DNA from: JABHCC01 sp034658635
GTDB lineage: Bacteria; Bacteroidota; Bacteroidia; Bacteroidales; UBA12481
DNA length: 6,371 bases
Assembly (NCBI GenBank): GCA_034658635.1
Contig: JAYEFL010000006.1
Coordinates: forward strand, 1 to 6,371
Direction of reading: 5' to 3'
How positions within the stretch are numbered: the first letter of the stretch is position 1; every line of letters starts with the position of its first letter. The notes below the pieces were generated by a model that saw only the letters and a list, made by a program, of their open reading frames with translations, did not search any database and was not told the origin of the DNA. A program made the translations under genes and the position numbers. Positions 1 through 6,277 of this stretch are shown here, in pieces.

Positions 1-1281
1 ACATGGGATGCATCCATGTTATATTTCTGGATGCTTGATGATATTTCCCTGCGGGAGGGATGGGACAATGACCTGAAAATGAATCACTGGCAGGTTGAGA
101 TGCTAGATGAGAATTTGGAAGATGCAGCTGGATTCTATTATATGATGCCTAAAACTCAGATCTTGCCAATAGGATTGTTTGAAGGTAGTGTTATCAATTA
201 TGGTGATTATGAGCAGACTAATGTGCATCTGAATGTTGTTATTGATAAAAATGGTACAGAGCAATTTTCTGCCAACTCTGAAGTGGTTGATTACATGTAT
301 TTCGGTGATCCGATTGATACCTTGTTAATTGATCAAACGTATACTCCAGTAGATTTTGGTCATTATGAGGTGACTTTTAGCATGCTGTCTGAGCAGGATG
401 ACCAATTTCCTGATAATAATGTGAAGTCACATTATTTTCATGTAACTGACAGCGTTTTTGCGCGTACTCCGGATGTGAGCGAAGCTGACGAAAGCCCTTG
501 GCGGGATTATTATTTTTTCACACATGAAGGTGATTTCATGGGTGTGGAGTTTGATCCGGTGACAGATTGTGAAGCCAGCTCAATCTCTGTTTACATTTCC
601 AGAGCTAATTTGGATGCGGAGTTTCGCTATGTATTATTGGAGATTATTCCGGAGGGTGATGAACTTGAAATTGTCGAATTGATATACTCAGATATAATGT
701 TTGTGGATTCAGCCATTCTTGAACAGGGTTGGTTAACACTGCCGCTGGAGCAAGATGGATTTGGGGAATTTATGAAGGCTGGTAATCGGTATATTGCTGC
801 AGTACAGTTTTGGACGTATATTGAGGAGGCTGATCTTGCAAACAGAGGAAACACCTTCTGGGTTGGAAGTACGGAGAACTATCCGGGATCATATGACAAA
901 CAATGGGGATTCATGGAACAAGATGGTGTGTGGGTGCAAGGATCTGATTTCAACAAAATGATCAGGCTGAATATCAACAATCATGAGAATATTATTGATG
1001 GGGTTGGTACTTTGAACAGCATGATTTCACTTGATCAGAATTATCCAAATCCGTTTTCTTCAGAAACTCAAATCAGCTATGAGTTGGCCAGAGAAGAGAT
1101 TGTCTTTATTGAGATTACTGATATTACAGGCAGAACTGTCAAGCTAATTGATGAAGGCTTGAAAACAAGAGGTAATCACTCTGTATTATTTAGTAACTCA
1201 GATCTTGAGCCAGGAATTTACAGTTATACACTGAAGGCCGGTGAATCCACCATGACCAGAAGGATGATGGTCTCGAGGTAA
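1..1281 (+). CDS. T9SS type A sorting domain-containing secreted protein (5' partial)
   Basis: This is the C-terminal 426 residues of a larger exported protein. The frame is open from base 1, with no stop before the first Met at 16, so the true start is probably upstream. The first ~30 residues (WMLDDISLREG, then DNDL) resemble the end of a jelly-roll or 'choice-of-anchor J'/MAM-like domain. Counting from the Met at 16, residues ~48-143 look like a CARDB/Ig-like beta-sandwich, closing with the typical D-N-N then F-x-V-T-D pattern. Residues ~155-320 form another beta-rich module that I do not recognise. Residues ~337-421 are a T9SS type A sorting domain: NYPNPF near 342-347, ITDITGR near 367-373, LEPGIYSYTLKAG near 397-409 and a basic end, RRMMVSR. 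Known family role: this tail directs export through the outer membrane by the Por/T9SS machinery and is usually cleaved off. The function of the mature protein cannot be read from this fragment. It converges with the M16 peptidase gene. Confidence 0.9.
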   Translation, partial: TWDASMLYFWMLDDISLREGWDNDLKMNHWQVEMLDENLEDAAGFYYMMPKTQILPIGLFEGSVINYGDYEQTNVHLNVVIDKNGTEQFSANSEVVDYMYFGDPIDTLLIDQTYTPVDFGHYEVTFSMLSEQDDQFPDNNVKSHYFHVTDSVFARTPDVSEADESPWRDYYFFTHEGDFMGVEFDPVTDCEASSISVYISRANLDAEFRYVLLEIIPEGDELEIVELIYSDIMFVDSAILEQGWLTLPLEQDGFGEFMKAGNRYIAAVQFWTYIEEADLANRGNTFWVGSTENYPGSYDKQWGFMEQDGVWVQGSDFNKMIRLNINNHENIIDGVGTLNSMISLDQNYPNPFSSETQISYELAREEIVFIEITDITGRTVKLIDEGLKTRGNHSVLFSNSDLEPGIYSYTLKAGESTMTRRMMVSR

Positions 1282-1319
1282 CGGGTTACAGTTCACATTT
1301 TCGTCAAAACTTCCGGGTG

Positions 1320-1341
1320 GGTCCGGGTTTTACCCCGGACC
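1320..1341. repeat. GC-rich hairpin in the convergent gap (hairpin 1)
   Basis: A perfect 8-bp inverted repeat, GGTCCGGG (1320-1327) and CCCGGACC (1334-1341), encloses a 6-base loop, TTTTAC. It lies between the stop of the sorting-domain gene and the stop of the peptidase gene and is much more GC-rich than both genes. No T-run follows directly on either strand, so a classical intrinsic terminator is not well supported. It may be a REP-like dispersed palindrome or a bidirectional 3'-end stabilising element; this is inference. Confidence 0.6.
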
Positions 1342-1364
1342 GTCTTTCGAGGTTCCTTCAATGA

Positions 1365-1403
1365 CCGGGCCGGCGTAGAAGCCGGCCCTACCCGGATCTT
1401 TTT
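1365..1403 (+). terminator. GC-rich hairpin 2 followed by T5; possible terminator or REP-like element
   Basis: A perfect 8-bp inverted repeat, GGGCCGGC (1367-1374) and GCCGGCCC (1381-1388), encloses the loop GTAGAA. An alternative fold pairs CCGGG (1365-1369) with CCCGG (1391-1395) around a shorter CCGGC/GCCGG stem with a five-base bulge. In that form the stem is followed after two bases by CTTTTT (1398-1403), as expected of an intrinsic terminator for the upstream plus-strand gene. The hairpin could equally act on the converging peptidase transcript, or be one copy of a genome-wide palindrome. The structure is directly visible; terminator activity is inferred. Confidence 0.45.
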
Positions 1404-1408
1404 CGAGA

Positions 1409-4213
1409 TTATTTCTTTGGGTTCATGATGACTTCTACTATATCGGGATTTGTGAACATTTTCTTTGCAGTCTTTTTTATCGTTTTGGCATTGATGGAGT
1501 TCACTAGTTTCTCATATTCTTCTATGGACAGGAACTCGTTGCCTGACATTAGTGTTCCCTGAATAGAACCCATCCAGAAACGGTTTTTGTCGAGTTGCTC
1601 GTTCCTGAGTTTTATCAGAGATTTCTTAATTTCATCCAGATCGGCATCATCCGGTCCATTTTCTTTGATTTTGTTAATCTCATTCCAGACCACAGCAAGT
1701 AATTTTTCACTTTTCTCAGGATCAGTATCAAAAGAAATGGTCAAGGAAAATTCATGCTTGGGGATACGGCTCAGGGATCCGCGTACACTTACCCCGTAAC
1801 TACCGCCTTCTTCTTCCCGTATTGTCTCCATATATCTTTTATCAAGCAATTTGCCAATAATGGAGACGCTCATGCTATTTTTTCGGTTGTAATCCATCTC
1901 CCCGGAAAGCTTAGTATAAATGGTGGTTTTAGGAACCTCCATATCCCTGTCAAAATGAACAAGAGATTTGCCTTTTGCCGGATTCATATTGTGATCATTA
2001 AAATCTTCTTTCTCAGCTTGTCCTGCGATGCTGCCAATATATTTTTGTACCAGAGGGAGGGAGTTCTCATCCAGATTTCCTACAATCACAAAAGTAAAAT
2101 CACCTATATTTTTAAACCGATCTTTATATACATGAACAGCTTTGTCAAATTCAATCTGTTCAAGCATTTCTTTCGAGAACAAGATGGTTCTGGGGTTATG
2201 ATTGGAAGACAACATTGAAATTGTATCCTGCATGGCCTGACTATTATCGGCTTTCAGATTGTCAACCAGCGTATTCATTTGGTTCATGAGTACCATGAAA
2301 GCTTTATCATCAAAGCGTGGAGCCACAAAATTAAGATAAGTGAGTTGGAGCATACTCTCAAAATCCTTCATATTTGAGGATCCCGAGAGTCCTTCCGTAT
2401 AAGTATTTATATATGGATTGGAACGTGCAATTTTACCTGCCATTTTTTTCTGAAGACCAACCATGTCGAAGTTTCCTAGTCCTGAATATTGAGCAAGACT
2501 TGTGGTGAGGTTAGCAGATTCCAAATCTTCCAAAGCCAGTTTTGAAGTTCCACCATAACTGAAAGCAGTCATGAAAATTTCGTCTTCTGAGTAATCAGTT
2601 GCCATTAAAACAACTTTGGCTCCATTCGACAGAATATATCCTTTGGCTTCAGAAATCCCTTCAATTGTGAATTCCCCGCTTATAGGTGCTTCTGATAATT
2701 CTTCGGCTATCAGGGGCTCATTTCCACTATCATCCGCATAAGGTTCAATATCGGCAGTCTTTACTTCTTCCATCACAGCCACCAATTCTTCTTGTGTTGG
2801 GTAAATTGTGCCTTCTTTGTCAGGACCAGAAACTAAAAGGACCTGGTTGTTATCAGGTTGAAGGGTTTTGGCAAATTCATTAACTTCTTCCAATGAAATT
2901 GAGGCGATTACTTCTTTTGAAAGATTATATTCTGTTTCAGCATCGAAAACAGGTTCTCCTTGCAAGAAGTTATTTCCCAACTGGGTTGCCCAGTTGTCAT
3001 TGGTGATTTTATCTCTGTTTTGATAGAAGTTATCGTATTGGCTGAATAACTGTATTTTGACCCTGTCAAGTTCGCTGGCAATAAATCCATGACGCTTAAC
3101 TCTTTCAACTTCTGTGAGAATTTCCTCCAGTGATTCAGCTCCCTTTGTTGGTTTCGGTATAGCCTGGAGTACGAATCCCTTTGTGAGTCTTGAAAGTGGG
3201 AAGAATACGGGTTGTAACATCAAACTATTACTATTAGGATCTTGTTGAAGTTCCAGTAAACGCATATTAATCATCGTGGAATACAGTTGTTCCAGCATGT
3301 TGGTGCGGAAGGTGGCATCATTCTGTACTAATGGCATTGCAGATTTGTAGAACAACAGGATGGCCATAAACTGAGCTTCCGGGTCAGTAGCTTTGCAAAA
3401 CAGTACTTCTTCATTGTCTGGAATCGAAAAATATTTTCGTTCAGGGAGGTTTTCTCGCAGTGGAATAGTTGAGAATAAGTCTTTTACTTTTTGCTCCACG
3501 ACTTCAACATTAATATCTCCAACAACAACAACCGCTTGTTGATCAGGTCGATACCACGTTTCATAATAGCTTTTAAGTTCTTCGTGCTTGAAATTATCAA
3601 TGATTTCTAAATTCCCGATAACATCTCTTTCGGCATACTTTGAATCCTTGAATAACACTTTGCTTGTTTGGGCATTTATGCGGAATTGAGAATTTCTTCG
3701 GGTTCTCCATTCCTCATGAATAACACCTCTTTCAGCCTCAATCTCTTCAGGCTGTAACAGGAGGTAACCCGACCAGTCATGCAATACCAGCAGGCATGAA
3801 TCCAATAAACCCTCACCATCCAGAACAGGAATATTACTTAGATTATAAACAGTTTGGTCCTGAGCAGTATAGGCATTAATATCGTATCCAAACCTGACTC
3901 CGTGTTTTTCTAAAAAATCGATAATTCCTTTTCCTTCAAAATGTTTGGTGCCATTAAAGGCCATGTGCTCGAGAAAATGAGCTAAACCATCCTGAGAGTC
4001 TTCTTCAAGTATGGCTCCGACATTTTGAACAAAATAAAATGAGGCTCTCTCCTTAGGCTCTTCATTATGAAGGATGTAATAATTCATACCATTGTCAAGC
4101 ACACCATGTCTGACGTCCTTATTCAAAGGAAAGGTTGTAGTTACTTGAGCAAAGACTGCCGATTGGGTAAGTAAGATAGCAGTAAGTACTGCAAGTCTGA
4201 TTTTGAGTTTCAT
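1409..4213 (-). CDS. Exported M16 family zinc metallopeptidase, PqqL-like, two-module
   Basis: This 934-residue protein is close to the length of E. coli PqqL (about 930). Residues 1-22 are a Sec signal peptide (basic MKLKIR, hydrophobic core, cleavage probably after VFA), so it should act in the periplasm. The N-terminal catalytic M16 domain spans ~33-190. It carries the inverted zinc motif HxxEH as HFLEH (79-83), and E161-RGVIHE-E168 supplies the third ligand, most likely E168 by analogy with insulin-degrading enzyme and mitochondrial processing peptidase. A first M16_C-like domain covers ~205-390. A second, degenerate half starts near 525 and lacks HxxEH. The last M16_C domain (~690-870) has R799-EEEGGS-Y806, matching in spacing the Arg/Tyr substrate-contact pair of the family. 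The expected activity is cleavage of peptides or small unfolded proteins inside a closed clam-shell chamber. The ATG at 4213 is supported by the signal peptide and an A-rich leader. The gene stands alone, divergent from the ATP-grasp gene. Confidence 0.95.
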   Translation of the reverse strand: MKLKIRLAVLTAILLTQSAVFAQVTTTFPLNKDVRHGVLDNGMNYYILHNEEPKERASFYFVQNVGAILEEDSQDGLAHFLEHMAFNGTKHFEGKGIIDFLEKHGVRFGYDINAYTAQDQTVYNLSNIPVLDGEGLLDSCLLVLHDWSGYLLLQPEEIEAERGVIHEEWRTRRNSQFRINAQTSKVLFKDSKYAERDVIGNLEIIDNFKHEELKSYYETWYRPDQQAVVVVGDINVEVVEQKVKDLFSTIPLRENLPERKYFSIPDNEEVLFCKATDPEAQFMAILLFYKSAMPLVQNDATFRTNMLEQLYSTMINMRLLELQQDPNSNSLMLQPVFFPLSRLTKGFVLQAIPKPTKGAESLEEILTEVERVKRHGFIASELDRVKIQLFSQYDNFYQNRDKITNDNWATQLGNNFLQGEPVFDAETEYNLSKEVIASISLEEVNEFAKTLQPDNNQVLLVSGPDKEGTIYPTQEELVAVMEEVKTADIEPYADDSGNEPLIAEELSEAPISGEFTIEGISEAKGYILSNGAKVVLMATDYSEDEIFMTAFSYGGTSKLALEDLESANLTTSLAQYSGLGNFDMVGLQKKMAGKIARSNPYINTYTEGLSGSSNMKDFESMLQLTYLNFVAPRFDDKAFMVLMNQMNTLVDNLKADNSQAMQDTISMLSSNHNPRTILFSKEMLEQIEFDKAVHVYKDRFKNIGDFTFVIVGNLDENSLPLVQKYIGSIAGQAEKEDFNDHNMNPAKGKSLVHFDRDMEVPKTTIYTKLSGEMDYNRKNSMSVSIIGKLLDKRYMETIREEEGGSYGVSVRGSLSRIPKHEFSLTISFDTDPEKSEKLLAVVWNEINKIKENGPDDADLDEIKKSLIKLRNEQLDKNRFWMGSIQGTLMSGNEFLSIEEYEKLVNSINAKTIKKTAKKMFTNPDIVEVIMNPKK

Positions 4214-4230
4214 GGATTTTTTTTTCGATT

Positions 4231-4249
4231 TATAACAAAAGTGGTTATA
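4231..4249. promoter_or_regulatory. Inverted repeat in the peptidase leader
   Basis: TATAAC (4231-4236) and GTTATA (4244-4249) form a perfect 6-bp inverted repeat with a 7-base spacer. It lies just downstream of the predicted -7 box on the minus strand, so it would sit at the very 5' end of the peptidase mRNA. It could be a 5' stabilising hairpin or a small operator. The stem is AT-rich and short, so chance is a real alternative. Confidence 0.3.
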
Positions 4250-4254
4250 GGAAA

Positions 4255-4262
4255 CAAAGTTA
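4255..4262 (-). promoter_or_regulatory. Predicted -7 box for the M16 peptidase gene
   Basis: Read on the minus strand, this is TAACTTTG, an exact match to the Bacteroidota -7 consensus TAnnTTTG. Transcription would start near 4250, leaving a leader of about 35 bases before the ATG at 4213. No good TTG-type -33 element is visible at the usual distance. The leader ends in an A-rich stretch (nine A in a row before TCC-ATG), a common translation-enhancing context in this phylum in place of a Shine-Dalgarno sequence. Confidence 0.5.
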
Positions 4263-4304
4263 TAAAATTACACTGAAATGACCTTTTAGGCTAGAATAAT
4301 GGTA

Positions 4305-4322
4305 ATTCAACATTCAACATTC
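4305..4322 (+). repeat. 7-bp direct repeat upstream of the ATP-grasp promoter
   Basis: ATTCAAC occurs twice in tandem (4305-4311 and 4312-4318), followed by a partial third copy, ATTC (4319-4322). It ends 17 bases upstream of the predicted -7 box at 4340, over and just above the -33 region, where an activator could bind. Function is inferred from position only. Confidence 0.35.
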
Positions 4323-4339
4323 TCCAATCACTATTTTCT

Positions 4340-4347
4340 TATCTTTG
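4340..4347 (+). promoter_or_regulatory. Predicted -7 box for the ATP-grasp/methyltransferase unit
   Basis: TATCTTTG matches the Bacteroidota TAnnTTTG -7 consensus exactly. The start of transcription would fall near 4353, giving a leader of only about 15 bases before the ATG at 4369. AGGA (4361-4364) lies 4 bases before the ATG, closer than usual for a Shine-Dalgarno sequence. No convincing TTG -33 box is visible, so the promoter may be weak or activator-dependent. Confidence 0.5.
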
Positions 4348-4368
4348 TCGCTTTAATTTCAGGACTCA

Positions 4369-5541
4369 ATGATTATTCTTGATAAACCTTTTGTATCTGA
4401 GTTGTTACAACAAAGTCTTGTTGATAATAATATCCCTGTCGTTATGACTCCCGACGTTTCAGAAATGACCTTGCGTTCTGATCTTCACTATATTTCTCAG
4501 GAAGCAGCATTGGATAGAATCCGTCATAACTCATCTGAATTGGTGTATAGTAATTCTGAGAATGCTATTACGTGGATAGGTCGTAACCTTGGCTTTACAG
4601 ATATTCCCAAGAAGATTAATTTGTTTAAAGATAAAGTCAGTTTCAGAGAATTGATTCGTCCTTTGTATCCGGATTATTATTTCAGATCGTTGGAGATGAA
4701 TGAATTTGAAGGAATGAGAGAGACACCATTAGATTACCCATTGATTTTAAAACCTGCGGTTGGGTTTTTTAGTATGGGAGTTCACAAGATAAGAGAGAAG
4801 GAAGATTGGTTGACCATCGAGGCAAAGGTGACCGAGGAAATAGATCAGCTTGTCAATCTGTATCCTGTGGAGGTTTTTGATTCCACAAAATTCATTCTTG
4901 AGGCATGTATTCCCGGACGCGAGTTTGCCATGGATGCCTATTTTGATGAGTCTGGTGAGCCGGTTATTCTGAATATTATGGAACACTACTTCTCATCTGA
5001 AGCAGATGTAAGTGATCGATTATACACCAGTTCAGCAACAATTATTCGCACATTTCTGAATCGTTTCCAGAAACTGTTGTCAGCTATAGGTGAATTAGCC
5101 CAGCTTAGGAATTTTCCGGTGCATGTTGAGGTTCGTTTAACTGAGACAGGTGAGATTATTCCTATTGAGGTTAACCCTATGCGCTTTGGTGGTTGGTGTA
5201 CAACCGCAGACCTGGCAGGTATGGCATATGGTTTTGATCCTTATCAAATGTATTTCAATCAGGATAAACCCGATTGGGATAGTATTCTGAAGGATAGGGA
5301 AGATAGGATTTATAATATTGTGATTCTGGATAATTCAACTGGGATTGAAGGGGCGGATATTCAGTCTTTTGAACATGATAAATTGCTGGCTCATTTCTCT
5401 AAAGTTCTGGATTTCCGACCAGTGGATTATAAGACTTATCCGATATTTGGATTTTTGTTTGTGGAGACAGATGAAGGGGAGAGGGATGCTTTGGAGAGGG
5501 TTTTGACTTCGGATTTGCGGGAGTATATTGTTGTTTGTTAG
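4369..5541 (+). CDS. ATP-grasp domain protein (putative carboxylate-amine/thiol ligase)
   Basis: This 390-residue protein has the layout of an ATP-grasp ligase. The N-terminal ~85 residues are a pre-ATP-grasp-like region (MIILDKPFV; VVMTPD near 24-29). The ATP-binding subdomain includes YPLILKPAVGFFSMGV (123-138), with K128 the likely nucleotide-contacting Lys and a glycine-containing flexible loop. FILEACIPGREFAMDAYFD (175-193) supplies the hinge and adenine-side region. The metal site is E254 (HVEVRL) together with E267 and N269 in the IEVNPMRFGG segment, the classical E-x-N pair. Known family chemistry: ATP activates a carboxylate as an acyl-phosphate, which an amine or thiol then attacks. 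The substrate cannot be told. Residues ~310-390 form a C-terminal domain (VLDFRPVDYKTYPIFGF) that I do not recognise. The protein is probably cytoplasmic, with no signal peptide. It is followed after 41 bases by a methyltransferase gene, probably co-transcribed. Its TAG stop lies inside a palindrome. Confidence 0.88.
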   Translation: MIILDKPFVSELLQQSLVDNNIPVVMTPDVSEMTLRSDLHYISQEAALDRIRHNSSELVYSNSENAITWIGRNLGFTDIPKKINLFKDKVSFRELIRPLYPDYYFRSLEMNEFEGMRETPLDYPLILKPAVGFFSMGVHKIREKEDWLTIEAKVTEEIDQLVNLYPVEVFDSTKFILEACIPGREFAMDAYFDESGEPVILNIMEHYFSSEADVSDRLYTSSATIIRTFLNRFQKLLSAIGELAQLRNFPVHVEVRLTETGEIIPIEVNPMRFGGWCTTADLAGMAYGFDPYQMYFNQDKPDWDSILKDREDRIYNIVILDNSTGIEGADIQSFEHDKLLAHFSKVLDFRPVDYKTYPIFGFLFVETDEGERDALERVLTSDLREYIVVC

Positions 5542-5565
5542 AGACGCACGGCCGTGTGTCTGTAC
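5538..5565. repeat. Palindrome spanning the ATP-grasp stop codon (REP-like)
   Basis: The core AGACGCACGG (5542-5551) is followed immediately by CCGTGTGTCT (5552-5561). These are 10-bp arms with a single mismatch (a G-U pair in RNA) and no spacer. Extending to 5538-5565 gives 14-bp arms with three mismatches in total. It looks like a slightly decayed copy of a GTAGAGACGC...GCGTCTCTAC-type palindrome, a sort of dispersed intergenic repeat I recall from many bacterial genomes; that identification is from memory, not a search. The TAG stop (5539-5541) of the ATP-grasp gene lies within the left arm. In mRNA the hairpin would sit between the two coding regions and could tune stability or the ratio of the two products. 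Confidence 0.65.
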
Positions 5566-5582
5566 TATTAATTAGTTCTTTT

Positions 5583-6182
5583 ATGAGTTTATCGTTTTTA
5601 TTTTATCGGGTTTTGATTGATCCTTTGTTGAATGGCTTACGGAAGTCTATTCGGAGTCAGATAGTGCAAGGCTCAAGTTGTTTGGATATTGCTTGTGGGA
5701 CTGGTTCATTGGTTTTTGAACTTAAGGATCGGTGTAAGTCTGTCACCGGGATTGACTTGGATGAGCCTAAAATTATGGAGGCTCAGCGTATTGTTGAAGT
5801 GAAGGGTTTGGATCATTTGTCTTTCAGAGTTATGGATGCGACAAATCTATCAGAATTCAAGGAAAAGCAGTTTGACTATGTGACGATGGCAATGGCAATT
5901 CATCAGTTTGATCCGGAACTTCGTAAGAGTATTTTGAGTGAGGCCCTACGGGTTTCAAAAAATCTAATTGTAGCAGATTATGCTTTCCCACTTCCTTCCT
6001 CTCCATCGGGTTGGATGGCCAGATTTATTGAATCTATTGCCGGAGAAGAACACAGCCGGAATTTCAAGCACTACGATGCAAATAGTGGTATGGAGCCTAT
6101 TTTAAAGTCTATGGGACTCTCATATAAATTGGCGGAAAAGCGAGGAGCAGGAGTCTTTTCAGTTTACGTCATTAGTTTTTAG
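5583..6182 (+). CDS. Small class I SAM-dependent methyltransferase
   Basis: This is a 199-residue cytoplasmic Rossmann-fold methyltransferase (Methyltransf_11/25 or UbiE-like). From the ATG at 5583, motif I is LDIACGTGS (34-42), which binds the methionine part of SAM. GIDLDEPKI (57-65) supplies the acidic residue for the ribose, VMDATNL (83-89) is the adenine-side motif, and FDYVTMAMAIHQF (97-109) is motif IV. The C-terminal part, with IESIAGEEHSRNFKHY, resembles a family of small methyltransferases of unknown substrate. The same frame is open upstream through a GTG at 5556 and a TTG at 5535, but that stretch is made of palindrome sequence. The ATG directly precedes FLFYRVLIDPLL, where this domain normally begins, so 5583 is preferred. 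No Shine-Dalgarno is visible before it. The gene lies 41 bases after the ATP-grasp stop on the same strand, suggesting one operon and a methylated ligation product; the substrate is unknown. Confidence 0.88.
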   Translation: MSLSFLFYRVLIDPLLNGLRKSIRSQIVQGSSCLDIACGTGSLVFELKDRCKSVTGIDLDEPKIMEAQRIVEVKGLDHLSFRVMDATNLSEFKEKQFDYVTMAMAIHQFDPELRKSILSEALRVSKNLIVADYAFPLPSSPSGWMARFIESIAGEEHSRNFKHYDANSGMEPILKSMGLSYKLAEKRGAGVFSVYVISF

Positions 6183-6199
6183 GAAGAGCTAAGTTTTAA

Positions 6200-6277
6200 G
6201 AAAGGGAAATAATGCGTCACGTTCGCGTCACGTTCGCGTCACGTTCGCGTCACTCCCGCGTCACGATCCCCCCTTTC
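6200..6277. repeat. 7-bp inverted repeat flanking the tandem repeat block
   Basis: GAAAGGG (6200-6206) and CCCTTTC (6271-6277) are perfect inverted copies that bracket the 11-bp tandem array with a few bases between. They could bring the ends of the array together as a long-loop stem, or mark the boundaries of an inserted element. At 7 bp across a 64-base spacer, chance cannot be excluded. Confidence 0.3.
6214..6268. repeat. Five-unit 11-bp tandem repeat, GCGTCACGTTC
   Basis: Units at 6214, 6225 and 6236 are identical (GCGTCACGTTC). Units at 6247 (GCGTCACTCCC) and 6258 (GCGTCACGATC) keep GCGTCAC and vary in the last four bases. The period is close to one helical turn, so every unit presents the same face of the DNA. 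The unit length is not a multiple of three and both strands have stops, so it is not coding. The array starts 31 bases after the methyltransferase stop and is far more GC-rich than the genes. It may be a protein-binding array or simply a slippage-prone minisatellite. Confidence 0.85.

Noticed and set aside
627..854. Open minus-strand frame of 75 codons
   Set aside because: It is antisense to the sorting-domain gene, with no domain and a composition typical of a reverse-strand shadow.
1754..2218. Open plus-strand frame of 154 codons
   Set aside because: It lies wholly antisense to the well-supported M16 peptidase gene. Its translation has no recognisable domain and looks like a shadow of the opposite strand.
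4747..4986. Open minus-strand frame of 79 codons
   Set aside because: It is antisense to the ATP-binding core of the ATP-grasp gene; conserved motifs on the plus strand explain the sequence.
5535..5582. Upstream extension of the methyltransferase to TTG 5535 or GTG 5556
   Set aside because: The extra 16 residues are encoded by palindrome sequence, need a rare start and overlap the ligase end. The ATG at 5583 sits right where the methyltransferase domain normally begins.
1409..6182. A defence or toxin-antitoxin system made of the peptidase, ligase and methyltransferase
   Set aside because: The peptidase is divergent, has its own promoter and carries a periplasmic signal peptide. The methyltransferase has no DNA-methylase target-recognition features, and no nuclease or toxin is present.
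6214..6268. CRISPR-like array
   Set aside because: The 11-bp units are directly adjacent, far shorter than CRISPR repeats, with no unique spacers and no cas genes in view.
6200..6277. Intrinsic terminator of the ATP-grasp/methyltransferase unit
   Set aside because: The only inverted repeat spans a 64-base spacer and is not followed by a T-run, so it does not have terminator form.
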